A stretch of DNA of 64,000 bases from Henricia sp. BOLD:AAB3569 (lineage: Eukaryota > Echinodermata > Asteroidea > Spinulosida > Echinasteridae). The position numbers and the translations under genes were made by a program. Positions 48,150 to 61,178 of the stretch are shown here, one piece after another. The stretch lies in assembly GCA_037783545.1 (NCBI GenBank), contig JBBELK010001561.1, positions 124,001-188,000 of the forward strand, written 5' to 3'. The number at the start of each line of letters is the position of its first letter. The stretch's first letter is position 1. Below the pieces are notes generated by a model that did not search any database, was not told the DNA's origin, and saw only the letters and a list, made by a program, of their open reading frames with translations.

Positions 48150-49560
48150 CAAGTGCGCAATATAGAGTCTTTGGAGCATGCAAAATTTGAAGTTCGTCGG
48201 AACATTTTTCGACCTCCAAATTTGCCGACGTTTGGACCACACTTTGACCAAAATCCCGTCCCAAACTGGGCCGTGTCAACGACAGTCCGAAGGACTGAGC
48301 ATGCGCACGAGTCAGGAGTACACCAAAGAGGTGTGTACAGACAGCCACAGGTTGCGGGAGCATCCAGGAAGCGCCAACCCCTTTTTTTTTCTAAACTCTG
48401 AAATTTCTCTGCCATTTCCCGGCGAAAGTCTGTCAATTTTTTAGGACAAGTGCGCAATATAGAGTCTTTGGAGCATGCAAAATTTGAAGTTCGTCGGAAC
48501 ATTTTTCGACCTCCAAATTTGCCGACGTTTGGACCACACTTTGACCAAAATCCAGTCCCAAACTGGGCCGTGTCAACGACAGTCCGAAGGACTGAGCATG
48601 CGCACGAGTCAGGAGTACACCAAAGAGGTGTGTACAGACAGCCACAGGTTGCGGGAGCAACCAGGAAGCGCCAACCCCTTTTTTTTCTAAACTCTGAAAT
48701 TTCTCTGCCATTTCCCGGCGAAAGTCTGTCAATTTTTTAGGACAAGTGCGCAATATAGAGTCTTTGGAGCATGCAAAATTTGAAGTTCGTCGGAACATTT
48801 TTCGACCTCCAAATTTGCCGACGTTTGGACCACACTTTGACCAAAATCCCGTCCCAGACTGGGCCGTGTCAACGACAGTCCGAAGGACTGAGCATGCGCA
48901 CGAGTCAGGAGTACACCAAATAGGTGTGTACAGACAGCCACAGGTTGCGGGAGCATCCTGGAAGCGCCAACCCCTTTTTTTTCTAAACTCTGAAATTTCT
49001 CTGCCATTTCCCGGCGAAAGTCTGTCAATTTTTTAGGACAAGTGCGCAATATAGAGTCTTTGGAGCATGCAAAATTTGAAGTTCGTCGGAACATTTTTCG
49101 ACCTCCAAATTTGCCGACGTTTGGACCACACTTTGACCAAAATCCCGTCCCAAACTGGGCCGTGTCAACGACAGTCCGAAGGACTGAGCATGCGCACGAG
49201 TCAGGAGTACACCAAAGAGGTGTGAACAGACAGCCACAGGTTGCGGGAGCATCCAGGAAGCGCCAACCCCTTTTTTTTCTAAACTCTGAAATTTCTCTGC
49301 CATTTCCCGGCGAAAGTCTGTCAATTTTTTAGGACAAGTGCGCAATATAGAGTCTTTGGAGCATGCAAAATTTGAAGTTCGTCGGAACATTTTTCGACCT
49401 CCAAATTTGCCGACGTTTGGACCACACTTTGACCAAAATCCCGTCCCAAACTGGGCCGTGTCAACGACAGTCCGAAGGACTGAGCATGCGCACGAGTCAG
49501 GAGTACACCAAAGAGGTGTGTACAGACAGCCACAGGTTGCGGGAGCATCCAGGAAGCGCC
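48150..49560 (-). repeat. Right-array recurrent block, copy 1
   Basis: A run of units marked by AAATCCAGTCCC, then CCCAGACTGGG with CCAAATAGGTG and GCATCCTGGAAG, then GGTGTGAACAG. The same run recurs at 50223-51633 (offset 2073 bp, 7 units). Confidence 0.75.
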
Positions 49561-49929
49561 AACCCCTTTTTTTCTCTAAACTCTGAAATTTCTCTGCCAT
49601 TTCCCGGCGAAAGTCTGTCAATTTGTTAGGACAAGTGCGCAATATAGAGTCTTTGGAGCATGCAAAATTTGAAGTTCGTCGGAACATTTTTCGACCTCCA
49701 AATTTGCCGACGTTTGGACCACACTTTGACCAAAATCCCGTCCCAAACTGGGCCGTGTCAACGACAGTCCGAAGGACTGAGCATGCGCACGAGTCAGGAG
49801 TACACCAAAGAGGTGTGTACAGACAGCCACAGGTAGCGGGAGCAACCAGGAAGCGCCAACCCCTTTTTTTCTAAACTCTGAAATTTCTCTGCCATTTCCC
49901 GGCGAAAGTCTGTCAATTTTTTAGGACAA

Positions 49930-51633
49930 GTGCGCAATATAGAGTCTTTGGAGCATGCAAAATTTGAAGTTCGTCGGAACATTTTTCGACCTCCAAATTT
50001 GCCGACGTTTGGACCACACTTTGACCAAAATCCCGTCCCAAACTGGGCCGTGTCAACGACAGTCCGAAGGACTGAGCATGCGCACGAGTCAGGAGTACAC
50101 CAAAGAGGTGTGTACAGACAGCCACAGGTTGCGGGAGCATTCAGGAAGCGCCAACCCCTTTTTTTTCTAAACTCTGAAATTTCTCTGCCATTTTCCGGCG
50201 ATAGTCTGTCAATTTTTTAGGACAAGTGCGCAATATAGAGTCTTTGGAGCATGCAAAATTTGAAGTTCGTCGGAACATTTTTCGACCTCCAAATTTGCCG
50301 ACGTTTGGACCACACTTTGACCAAAATCCCGTCCCAAACTGGGCCGTGTCAACGACAGTCCGAAGGACTGAGCATGCGCACGAGTCAGGAGTACACCAAA
50401 GAGGTGTGTACAGACAGCCACAGGTTGCGGGAGCATCCAGGAAGCGCCAACCCCTTTTTTTTTCTAAACTCTGAAATTTCTCTGCCATTTCCCGGCGAAA
50501 GTCTGTCAATTTTTTAGGACAAGTGCGCAATATAGAGTCTTTGGAGCATGCAAAATTTGAAGTTCGTCGGAACATTTTTCGACCTCCAAATTTGCCGACG
50601 TTTGGACCACACTTTGACCAAAATCCAGTCCCAAACTGGGCCGTGTCAACGACAGTCCGAAGGACTGAGCATGCGCACGAGTCAGGAGTACACCAAAGAG
50701 GTGTGTACAGACAGCCACAGGTTGCGGGAGCAACCAGGAAGCGCCAACCCCTTTTTTTTCTAAACTCTGAAATTTCTCTGCCATTTCCCGGCGAAAGTCT
50801 GTCAATTTTTTAGGACAAGTGCGCAATATAGAGTCTTTGGAGCATGCAAAATTTGAAGTTCGTCGGAACATTTTTCGACCTCCAAATTTGCCGACGTTTG
50901 GACCACACTTTGACCAAAATCCCGTCCCAGACTGGGCCGTGTCAACGACAGTCCGAAGGACTGAGCATGCGCACGAGTCAGGAGTACACCAAATAGGTGT
51001 GTACAGACAGCCACAGGTTGCGGGAGCATCCTGGAAGCGCCAACCCCTTTTTTTTCTAAACTCTGAAATTTCTCTGCCATTTCCCGGCGAAAGTCTGTCA
51101 ATTTTTTAGGACAAGTGCGCAATATAGAGTCTTTGGAGCATGCAAAATTTGAAGTTCGTCGGAACATTTTTCGACCTCCAAATTTGCCGACGTTTGGACC
51201 ACACTTTGACCAAAATCCCGTCCCAAACTGGGCCGTGTCAACGACAGTCCGAAGGACTGAGCATGCGCACGAGTCAGGAGTACACCAAAGAGGTGTGAAC
51301 AGACAGCCACAGGTTGCGGGAGCATCCAGGAAGCGCCAACCCCTTTTTTTTCTAAACTCTGAAATTTCTCTGCCATTTCCCGGCGAAAGTCTGTCAATTT
51401 TTTAGGACAAGTGCGCAATATAGAGTCTTTGGAGCATGCAAAATTTGAAGTTCGTCGGAACATTTTTCGACCTCCAAATTTGCCGACGTTTGGACCACAC
51501 TTTGACCAAAATCCCGTCCCAAACTGGGCCGTGTCAACGACAGTCCGAAGGACTGAGCATGCGCACGAGTCAGGAGTACACCAAAGAGGTGTGTACAGAC
51601 AGCCACAGGTTGCGGGAGCATCCAGGAAGCGCC
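49930..51633 (-). repeat. Right-array recurrent block, copy 2
   Basis: Contains the marked run of copy 1 preceded by a unit with GCATTCAGG and TTTTCCGGCGATAG. This longer form recurs at 52595 (offset 2665 bp, 9 units) and 61179 (offset about 11248 bp, 38 units). Confidence 0.75.
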
Positions 51634-52594
51634 AACCCCTTTTTTTCTAAACTCTGAAATTTCTCTGCCATTTCCCGGCGAAAGTCTGTCAATTTTTTAG
51701 GACAAGTGCGCAATATAGAGTCTTTGGAGCATGCAAAATTTGAAGTTCGTCGGAACATTTTTCGACCTCCAAATTTGCCGACGTTTGGACCACACTTTGA
51801 CCAAAATCCCGTCCCAAACTGGGCCGTGTCAACGACAGTCCGAAGGACTGAGCATGCGCACGAGTCAGGAGTACACCAAAGAGGTGTGTACAGACAGCCA
51901 CAGGTTGCGGGAGCAACCAGGAAGCGCCAACCCCTTTTTTTTCTAAACTCTGAAATTTCTCTGCCATTTCCCGGCGAAAGTCTGTCAATTTTTTAGGACA
52001 AGTGCGCAATATAGAGTCTTTGGAGCATGCAAAATTTGAAGTTCGTCGGAACATTTTTCGACCTCCAAATTTGCCGACGTTTGGACCACACTTTGACCAA
52101 AATCCCGTCCCAAACTGGGCCGTGTCAACGACAGTCCGAAGGACTGAGCATGCGCACGAGTCAGGAGTACACCAAAGAGGTGTGTACAGACAGCCACAGG
52201 TTGCGGGAGCATCCAGGAAGCGCCAACCCCTTTTTTTCTCTAAACTCTGAAATTTCTCTGCCATTTCCCGGCGAAAGTCTGTCAATTTTTTAGGACAAGT
52301 GCGCAATATAGAGTCTTTGGAGCATGCAAAATTTGAAGTTCGTCGGAACATTTTTCGACCTCCAAATTTGCCGACGTTTGGACCACACTTTGACCAAAAT
52401 CCCGTCCCAAACTGGGCCGTGTCAACGACAGTCCAAAGGACTGAGCATGCGCACGAGTCAGGAGTACACCAAAGAGGTGTGTACAGACAGCCACAGGTTG
52501 CGGGAGCAACCAGGAAGCGCCAACCCCTTTTTTTTCTAAACTCTGAAATTTCTCTGCCATTTCCCGGCGAAAGTCTGTCAATTTTTTAGGACAA

Positions 52595-53995
52595 GTGCGC
52601 AATATATAGTCTTTGGAGCATGCAAAATTTGAAGTTCGTCGGAACATTTTTCGACCTCCAAATTTGCCGACGTTTGGACCACACTTTGACCAAAATCCCG
52701 TCCCAAACTGGGCCGTGTCAACGACAGTCCGAAGGACTGAGCATGCGCACGAGTCAGGAGTACACCAAAGAGGTGTGTACAGACAGCCACAGGTTGCGGG
52801 AGCATTCAGGAAGCGCCAACCCCTTTTTTTTCTAAACTCTGAAATTTCTCTGCCATTTTCCGGCGATAGTCTGTCAATCTTTTAGGACAAGTGCGCAATA
52901 TAGAGTCTTTGGAGCATGCAAAATTTGAAGTTCGTCGGAACATTTTTCGACCTCCAAATTTGCCGACGTTTGGACCACACTTTGACCAAAATCCCGTCCC
53001 AAACTGGGCCGTGTCAACGACAGTCCGAAGGACTGAGCATGCGCACGAGTCAGGAGTACACCAAAGAGGTGTGTACAGACAGCCACAGGTTGCGGGAGCA
53101 TCCAGGAAGCGCCAACCCCTTTTTTTTTCTAAACTCTGAAATTTCTCTGCCATTTCCCGGCGAAAGTCTGTCAATTTTTTAGGACAAGTGCGCAATATAG
53201 AGTCTTTGGAGCATGCAAAATTTGAAGTTCGTCGGAACATTTTTCGACCTCCAAATTTGCCGACGTTTGGACCACACTTTGACCAAAATCCAGTCCCAAA
53301 CTGGGCCGTGTCAACGACAGTCCGAAGGACTGAGCATGCGCACGAGTCATGAGTACACCAAAGAGGTGTGTACAGACAGCCACAGGTTGCGGGAGCAACC
53401 AGGAAGCGCCAACCCCTTTTTTTTCTAAACTCTGAAATTTATCTGCCATTTCCCGGCGAAAGTCTGTCAATTTTTTAGGACAAGTGCGCAATATAGAGTC
53501 TTTGGAGCATGCAAAATTTGAAGTTCGTCGGAACATTTTTCGACCTCCAAATTTGCCGACGTTTGGACCACACTTTGACCAAAATCCCGTCCCAGACTGG
53601 GCCGTGTCAACGACAGTCCGAAGGACTGAGCATGCGCACGAGTCAGGAGTACACCAAATAGGTGTGTACAGACAGCCACAGGTTGCGGGAGCATCCTGGA
53701 AGCGCCAACCCCTTTTTTTTCTAAACTCTGAAATTTCTCTGCCATTTCCCGGCGAAAGTCTGTCAATTTTTTAGGACAAGTGCGCAATATAGAGTCTTTG
53801 GAGCATGCAAAATTTGAAGTTCGTCGGAACATTTTTCGACCTCCAAATTTGCCGACGTTTGGACCACACTTTGACCAAAATCCCGTCCCAAACTGGGCCG
53901 TGTCAACGACAGTCCGAAGGACTGAGCATGCGCACGAGTCAGGAGTTCACCAAAGAGGTGTGAACAGACAGCCACAGGTTGCGGGAGCATCCAGG
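52595..53995 (-). repeat. Right-array recurrent block, copy 3
   Basis: Long form of the block with private ATATATAGTC near 52611, CAATCTTTTAGG near 52876, GAGTCATGAG near 53346 and GGAGTTCACC near 53944. Followed by a further pair with AAATCCAGTCCC (54177) and CCAAATAGGTG (54543). Confidence 0.7.
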
Positions 53996-56900
53996 AAGCG
54001 CCAACCCCTTTTTTTCTAAACTCTGAAATTTATCTGCCATTTCCCGGCGAAAGTCTGTCATTTTTTTTAGGACAAGTGCGCAATATAGAGTCTTTGGAGC
54101 ATGCAAAATTTGAAGTTCGTCGGAACATTTTTCGACCTCCAAATTTGCCGACGTTTGGACCACACTTTGACCAAAATCCAGTCCCAAACTGGGCCGTGTC
54201 AACGACAGTCCGAAGGACTGAGCATGCGCACGAGTCAGGAGTACACCAAAGAGGTGTGTACAGACAGCCACAGGTTGCGGGAGCTACCAGGAAGCGCCAA
54301 CCCCTTTTTTTTCTAAACTCTGAAATTTCTCTGCCATTTCCCGGCGAAAGTCTGTCAATTTTTTAGGACAAGTGCGCAATATAGAGTCTTTGGAGCATGC
54401 AAAATTTGAAGTTCGTCGGAACATTTTTCGACCTCCAAATTTGCCGACGTTTGGACCACACTTTGACCAAAATCCCGTCCCAAACTGGGCCGTGTCAACG
54501 ACAGTCCGAAGGACTGAGCATGCGCACGAGTCAGGAGTACACCAAATAGGTGTGTACAGACAGCCACAGGTTGCGGGAGCATCCTGGAAGCGCCAACCCC
54601 TTTTTTTCTAAACTCTGAAATTTCTCTGCCATTTCCCGGCGAAAGTCTGTCAATTTTTTAGGACAAGTGCGCAATATAGAGTCTTTGGAGCATGCAAAAT
54701 TTGAAGTTCGTCGGAACATTTTTCGACCTCCAAATTTGCCGACGTTTGGACCACACTTTGACCAAAATCCCGTCCCAAACTGGGCCGTGTCAACGACAGT
54801 CCGAAGGACTGAGCATGCGCACGAGTCAGGAGTACACCAAAGAGGTGTGTACAGACAGCCACAGGTTGCGGGAGCATCCAGGAAGCGCCAACCCCTTTTT
54901 TTCTAAACTCTGAAATTTATCTGCCATTTCCCGGCGAAAGTCTGTCATTTTTTTTAGGACAAGTGCGCAATATAGAGTCTTTGGAGCATGCAAAATTTGA
55001 AGTTCGTCGGAACATTTTTCGACCTCCAAATTTGCCGACGTTTGGACCACACTTTGACCAAAATCCCGTTCCAAACTGGGCCGTGTCAACGACAGTCCGA
55101 AGGACTGAGCATGCGCACGAGTCAGGAGTACACCAAAGAGGTGTGTACAGACAGCCACAGGTTGCGGGAGCAACCAGGAAGCGCCAACCCCTTTTTTTTC
55201 TAAACTCTCAAATTTCTCTGCCATTTCCCGGCGAAAGTCTGTCAATTTTTTAGGACAAGTGCGCAATATAGAGTCTTTGGAGCATGCAAAATTTGAAGTT
55301 CGTCGGGACATTTTTCGACCTCCAAATTTGCCGACGTTTGGACCACACTTTGACCAAAATCCCATCCCAAACTGGGCCGTGTCAACGACAGTCCGAAGGA
55401 CTGAGCATGCGCACGAGTCAGGAGTACACCAAAGAGGTGTGTACAGACAGCCACAGGTTGCGGGAGCATCCAGGAAGCGCCAACCCCTTGTTTTCCTAAA
55501 CTCTGAAATTTCTCTGCCATTTCCCGGCGAAAGTCTGTCAATTTTTTAGGACAAGTGCGCAATATAGAGTCTTTGGAGCATGCAAAATTTGAAGTTCGTC
55601 GGAACATTTTTCGACCTCCAAATTTGCCGACGTTTGGACCACACTTTGACCAAAATCCCGTCCCAAACTGGGCCGTGTCAACGACAGTCCGAAGGACTGA
55701 GCATGCGCACGAGTCAGGAGTACACCAAAGAGGTGTGTACAGACAGCCACAGGTTGCGGGAGCATCCAGGAAGCGCCAACCCCTTTTTTTTCTAAACTCT
55801 GAAATTTTTCTGCCATTTCCCGGCGAAAGTCTGTCAATTTTTTAGGACAAGTGCGCAATATAGAGTCTTTGGAGCATGCAAAATTTGAAGTTCGTCGGAA
55901 CATTTTTCGACCTCCAAATTTGCCGACGTTTGGACCACACTTTGACCAAAATCCCGTCCCAAACTGGGCCGTGTCAACGACAGTCCGAAGGACTGAGCAT
56001 GCGCACGAGTCAGGAGTACACCAAAGAGGTGTGTACAGACAGCCACAGGTTGCGGGAGCATCCAGGAAGCGCCAACCCCTTTTTTTTCTAAACTCTGAAA
56101 TTTCTCTGCCATTTCCAGGCGAAAGTCTGTCAATTTTTTAGGACAAGTGCGCAATATAGAGTCTTTGGAGCATGCAAAATTTGAAGTTCGTCGGAACATT
56201 TTTCGACCTCCAAATTTGCCGACGTTTGGACCACACTTTGACCAAAATCCCGTCCCAAACTGGGCCGTGTCAACGACAGTCCGAAGGACTGAGCATGCGC
56301 ACGAGTCAGGAGTACACCAAAGAGGTGTGTACAGACAGCCACAGGTTTCGGGAGCATCCAGGAAGCGCCAACCCCTTTTTTTTCTAAACTCTGAAATTTC
56401 TCTGCCATTTCCCGGCGAAAGTCTGTCAATTTTTTAGGACAAGTGCGCAATATAGAGTCTTTGGAGCATGCAAAATTTGAAGTTCGTCGGAACATTTTTC
56501 GACCTCCAAATTTGCCGACGTTTGGACCACACTTTGACCAAAATCCCGTCCCAAACTGGGCCGTGTCAACGACAGTCCGAAGGACTGAGCATGCGCACGA
56601 GTCAGGAGTACACCAAAGAGGTGTGTACAGACAGCCACAGGTTGCGGGAGCATCCAGGAAGCGCCAACCCCTTTTTTTCTAAACTCTGAAATTTATCTGC
56701 CATTTCCCGGCGAAAGTCTGTCAATTTTTTAGGACAAGTGCGCAATATAGAGTCTTTGGAGCATGCAAAATTTGAAGTTCGTCGGAACATTTTTCGACCT
56801 CCAAATTTGCCGACGTTTGGACCACACTTTGACCAAAATCCCGTCCCAAACTGGGCCGTGTCAACGACAGTCCGAAGGACTGAGCATGCGCACGAGTCAG

Positions 56901-57922
56901 GAGTACACCAAAGAGGTGTGTACAGACAGCCACAGGTTGCGGGAGCAACCAGGAAGCGCCAACCCCTTTTTTTTTCTAAACTCTGAAATTTCTCTGCCAT
57001 TTCCCGGCGAAAGTCTGTCAATTTTTTAGGACAAGTGCGCAATATAGAGTCTTTGGAGCATGCAAAATTTGAAGTTCGTCGGAAAATTTTTCGACCTCCA
57101 AATTCGCCGACGTTTGGACCACACTTTGACCAAAATCCCGTCCCAAACTGGGCCGTGTCAACGACAGTCCGAAGGACTGAGCATGCGCACGAGTCAGGAG
57201 TACACCAAAGAGGTGTGTACAGACAGCCACAGGTTGCGGGAGCATCCAGGAAGCGCCAACCCCTTTTTTTCTAAACTCTGAAATTTCTCTGCCATTTCCC
57301 GGCGAAAGTCTGTCAATTTTTTAGGACAAGTGCGCAATATAGAGTCTTTGGAGCATGCAAAATTTGAAGTTCGTCGGAACATTTTTCGACCTCCAAATTT
57401 GCCGACGTTTGGACCACACTTTGACCAAAATCCCGTCCCAAACTGGGCCGTGTCAACGACAGTCCGAAGGACTGAGCATGCGCACGAGTCAGGAGTACAC
57501 CAAAGAGGTGTGTACAGACAGCCACAGGTTGCGGGAGCATCCAGGAAGCGCCAACCCCTTTTTTTCTCTAAACTCTGAAATTTCTCTGCCATTTCCCGGC
57601 GAAAGTCTGTCAATTTTTTAGGACAAGTGCGCAATATAGAGTCTTTGGAGCATGCAAAATTTGAAGTTCGTCGGAACATTTTTCGACCTCCAAATTTGCC
57701 GACGTTTGGACCACACTTTGACCAAAATCCCGTCCCAAACTGGGCCGTGTCAACGACAGTCCGAAGGACTGAGCATGCGCACGAGTCAGGAGTACACCAA
57801 AGAGGTGTGTACAGACAGCCACAGGTTGCGGGAGCAACCAGGAAGCGCCAACCCCTTTTTTTTCTAAACTCTGAAATTTCTCTGCCATTTCCCGGCGAAA
57901 GTCTGTCAATTTTTTAGGACAA

Positions 57923-58805
57923 GTGCGCAATATAGAGTCTTTGGAGCATGCAAAATTTGAAGTTCGTCGGAACATTTTTCGACCTCCAAATTTGCCGACG
58001 TTTGGACCACACTTTGACCAAAATCCCGTCCCAAACTGGGCCGTGTCAACGACAGTCCGAAGGACTGAGCATGCGCACGAGTCAGGAGTACACCAAAGAG
58101 GTGTGTACAGACAGCCACAGGTTGCGGGAGCATCCAGGAAGCGCCAACCCCTTTTTTTTTCTAAACTCTGAAATTTCTCTGCCATTTCCCGGCGAAAGTC
58201 TGTCAATTTTTTAGGACAAGTGCGCAATATAGAGTCTTTGGAGCATGCAAAATTTGAAGTTCGTCGGAACATTTTTCGACCTCCAAATTTGCCGACGTTT
58301 GGACCACACTTTGACCAAAATCCAGTCCCAAACTGGGCCGTGTCAACGACAGTCCGAAGGACTGAGCATGCGCACGAGTCAGGAGTACACCAAAGAGGTG
58401 TGTACAGACAGCCACAGGTTGCGGGAGCAACCAGGAAGCGCCAACCCCTTTTTTTTCTAAACTCTGAAATTTCTCTGCCATTTCCCGGCGAAAGTCTGTC
58501 AATTTTTTAGGACAAGTGCGCAATATAGAGTCTTTGGAGCATGCAAAATTTGAAGTTCGTCGGAACATTTTTCGACCTCCAAATTTGCCGACGTTTGGAC
58601 CACACTTTGACCAAAATCCCGTCCCAAACTGGGCCGTGTCAACGACAGTCCGAAGGACTGAGCATGCGCACGAGTCAGGAGTACACCAAATAGGTGTGTA
58701 CAGACAGCCACAGGTTGCGGGAGCATCCTGGAAGCGCCAACCCCTTTTTTTTCTAAACTCTGAAATTTCTCTGCCATTTCCCGGCGAAAGTCTGTCAATT
58801 TTTTA
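57923..58805 (-). repeat. Right-array recurrent block, partial copy
   Basis: AAATCCAGTCCC (58319) followed by CCAAATAGGTG and GCATCCTGGAAG (about 58687-58735), at offset 9770 bp from copy 1. It lacks CCCAGACTGGG. Confidence 0.65.
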
Positions 58806-59265
58806 GGACAAGTGCGCAATATAGAGTCTTTGGAGCATGCAAAATTTGAAGTTCGTCGGAACATTTTTCGACCTCCAAATTTGCCGACGTTTGGACCACA
58901 CTTTGACCAAAATCCCGTCCCAAACTGGGCCGTGTCAACGACAGTCCGAAGGACTGAGCATGCGCACGAGTCAGGAGTACACCAAAGAGGTGTGTACAGA
59001 CAGCCACAGGTTGCGGGAGCAACCAGGAAGCGCCAACCCCTTTTTTCTAAACTCTGAAATTTCTCTGCCATTTCCCGGCGAAAGTCTGTCAAATTTTTTA
59101 GGACAAGTGCGCAATATAGAGTCTTTGGAGCATGCAAAATTTGAAGTTCGTCGGAACATTTTTCGACCTCCAAATTTGCCGACGTTTGGACCACACTTTG
59201 ACCAAAATCCCGTCCCAAACTGGGCCGTGTCAACGACAGTCCGAAGGACTGAGCATGCGCACGAG
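58805..59265 (-). repeat. Segment recurring at the window end, copy 1
   Basis: A short T-tract (CCCCTTTTTTCT near 59038) and an extra A (GTCAAATTTTTTAGG near 59088) recur at 63540-64000, offset 4735 bp (16 units). The open frame at 58499-59752 on the - strand passes through here because the tract lengths change the frame. Confidence 0.7.
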
Positions 59266-59466
59266 TCAGGAGTACACCAAAGAGGTGTGTACAGACAGCC
59301 ACAGGTTGCGGGAGCAACCAGGAAGCGCCAACCCCTTTTTTTTCTAAACTCTGAAATTTCTCTGCCATTTCCCGGCGAAAGTCTGTCAATTTTTTAGGAC
59401 AAGTGCGCAATATAGAGTCTTTGGAGCATGCAAAATTTGAAGTTCGTCGGGACATTTTTCGACCTC

Positions 59467-60517
59467 CAAATTTGCCGACGTTTGGACCACACTTTGACCA
59501 AAATCCCGTCCCAAACTGGGCCGTGTCAACGACAGTCCGAAGGACTGAGCATGCGCACGAGTCAGGAGTACACCAAAGAGGTGTGTACAGACAGCCACAG
59601 GTTGCGGGAGCAACCAAGTAGCGCCAACCCTTTTTCTTTTCTAAACTCTGAAATGTCTCTGCCATTTCCCGGCGAAAGTCTGTCAATTCTTTAGGACAAG
59701 TGCGCAATATAGAGTCTTTGGAGCATGCAAAATTTGAAGTTCGTCGGAACATTTTTCGACCTCCAAATTTGCCGACGTTTGGACCACACTTTGACCAAAA
59801 TCCCGTCCCAAACTGGGCCGTGTCAACGACAGTCCGAAGGACTGAGCATGCGCACGAGTCAGGAGTACACCAAAGAGGTGTGTACAGACAGCCACAGGTT
59901 GCGGGAGCATCCAGGAAGCGCCAACCCCTTTTTTTCTAAACTCTGAAATTTCTCTGCCATTTCCCGGCGAAAGTCTGTCAATTTTTTAGGACAAGTGCGC
60001 AATATAGAGTCTTTGGAGCATGCAAAATTTGAAGTTCGTCGGAACATTTTTCGACCTCCAAATTTGCCGACGTTTGGACCACACTTTGACCAAAATCCCG
60101 TCCCAAACTGGGCCGTGTCAACGACAGTCCGAAGGACTGAGCATGCGCACGAGTCAGGAGTACACCAAAGAGGTGTGTACAGACAGCCACAGGTTGCGGG
60201 AGCATCCAGGAAGCGCCAACCCCTTTTTTTTCTAAACTCTGAAATTTCTCTGCCATTTCCCGGCGAAAGTCTGTCAATTTTTTAGGACAAGTGCGCAATA
60301 TAGAGTCTTTGGAGCATGCAAAATTTGAAGTTCGTCGGAACATTTTTCGACCTCCAAATTTGCCGACGTTTGGACCACACTTTGACCAAAATCCCGTCCC
60401 AAACTGGGCCGTGTCAACGACAGTCCGAAGGACTGAGCATGCGCACGAGTCAGGAGTACACCAAAGAGGTGTGTACAGACAGCCACAGGTTGCGGGAGCA
60501 TCCAGGAAGCGCCAACC
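59467..60517 (-). repeat. Junction-adjacent segment, copy 2
   Basis: Same marker unit as 37715-38765. Here the sequence to its left continues as ordinary inverted array, not as a junction. The match ends where the T-tract lengths differ (near 60517). Confidence 0.85.
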
Positions 60518-61178
60518 CCTTTTTTTCTAAACTCTGAAATTTCTCTGCCATTTCCCGGCGAAAGTCTGTCAATTTTTTAGGACAAGTGCGCAATATAGAG
60601 TCTTTGGAGCATGCAAAATTTGAAGTTCGTCGGAACATTTTTCGACCTCCAAATTTGCCGACGTTTGGACCACACTTTGACCAAAATCCCGTCCCAAACT
60701 GGGCCGTGTCAACGACAGTCCGAAGGACTGAGCATGCGCACGAGTCAGGAGTACACCAAAGAGGTGTGTACAGACAGCCACAGGTTGCGGGAGCATCCAG
60801 GAAGCGCCAACCCCTTTTTTTCTCTAAACTCTGAAATTTCTCTGCCATTTCCCGGCGAAAGTCTGTAAATTTTTTAGGACAAGTGCGCAATATAGAGTAT
60901 TTGGAGCATGCAAAATTTGAAGTTCGTCGGAACATTTTTCGACCTCCAAATTTGCCGACGTTTGGACCACACTTTGACCAAAATCCCGTCCCAAACTGGG
61001 CCGTGTCAACGACAGTCCGAAGGACTGAGCATGCGCACGAGTCAGGAGTACACCAAAGAGGTGTGTACAGACAGCCACAGGTTGCGGGAGCAACCAGGAA
61101 GCGCCAACCCCTTTTTTTTCTAAACTCTGAAATTTCTCTGCCATTTCCCGGCGAAAGTCTGTCAATTTTTTAGGACAA

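Noticed and set aside
58499-59752. 417-codon open frame on the - strand
   Set aside because: It is four satellite units read through different frames as the A-tract length changes. The encoded segments are translations of the same 296 bp unit found everywhere else.
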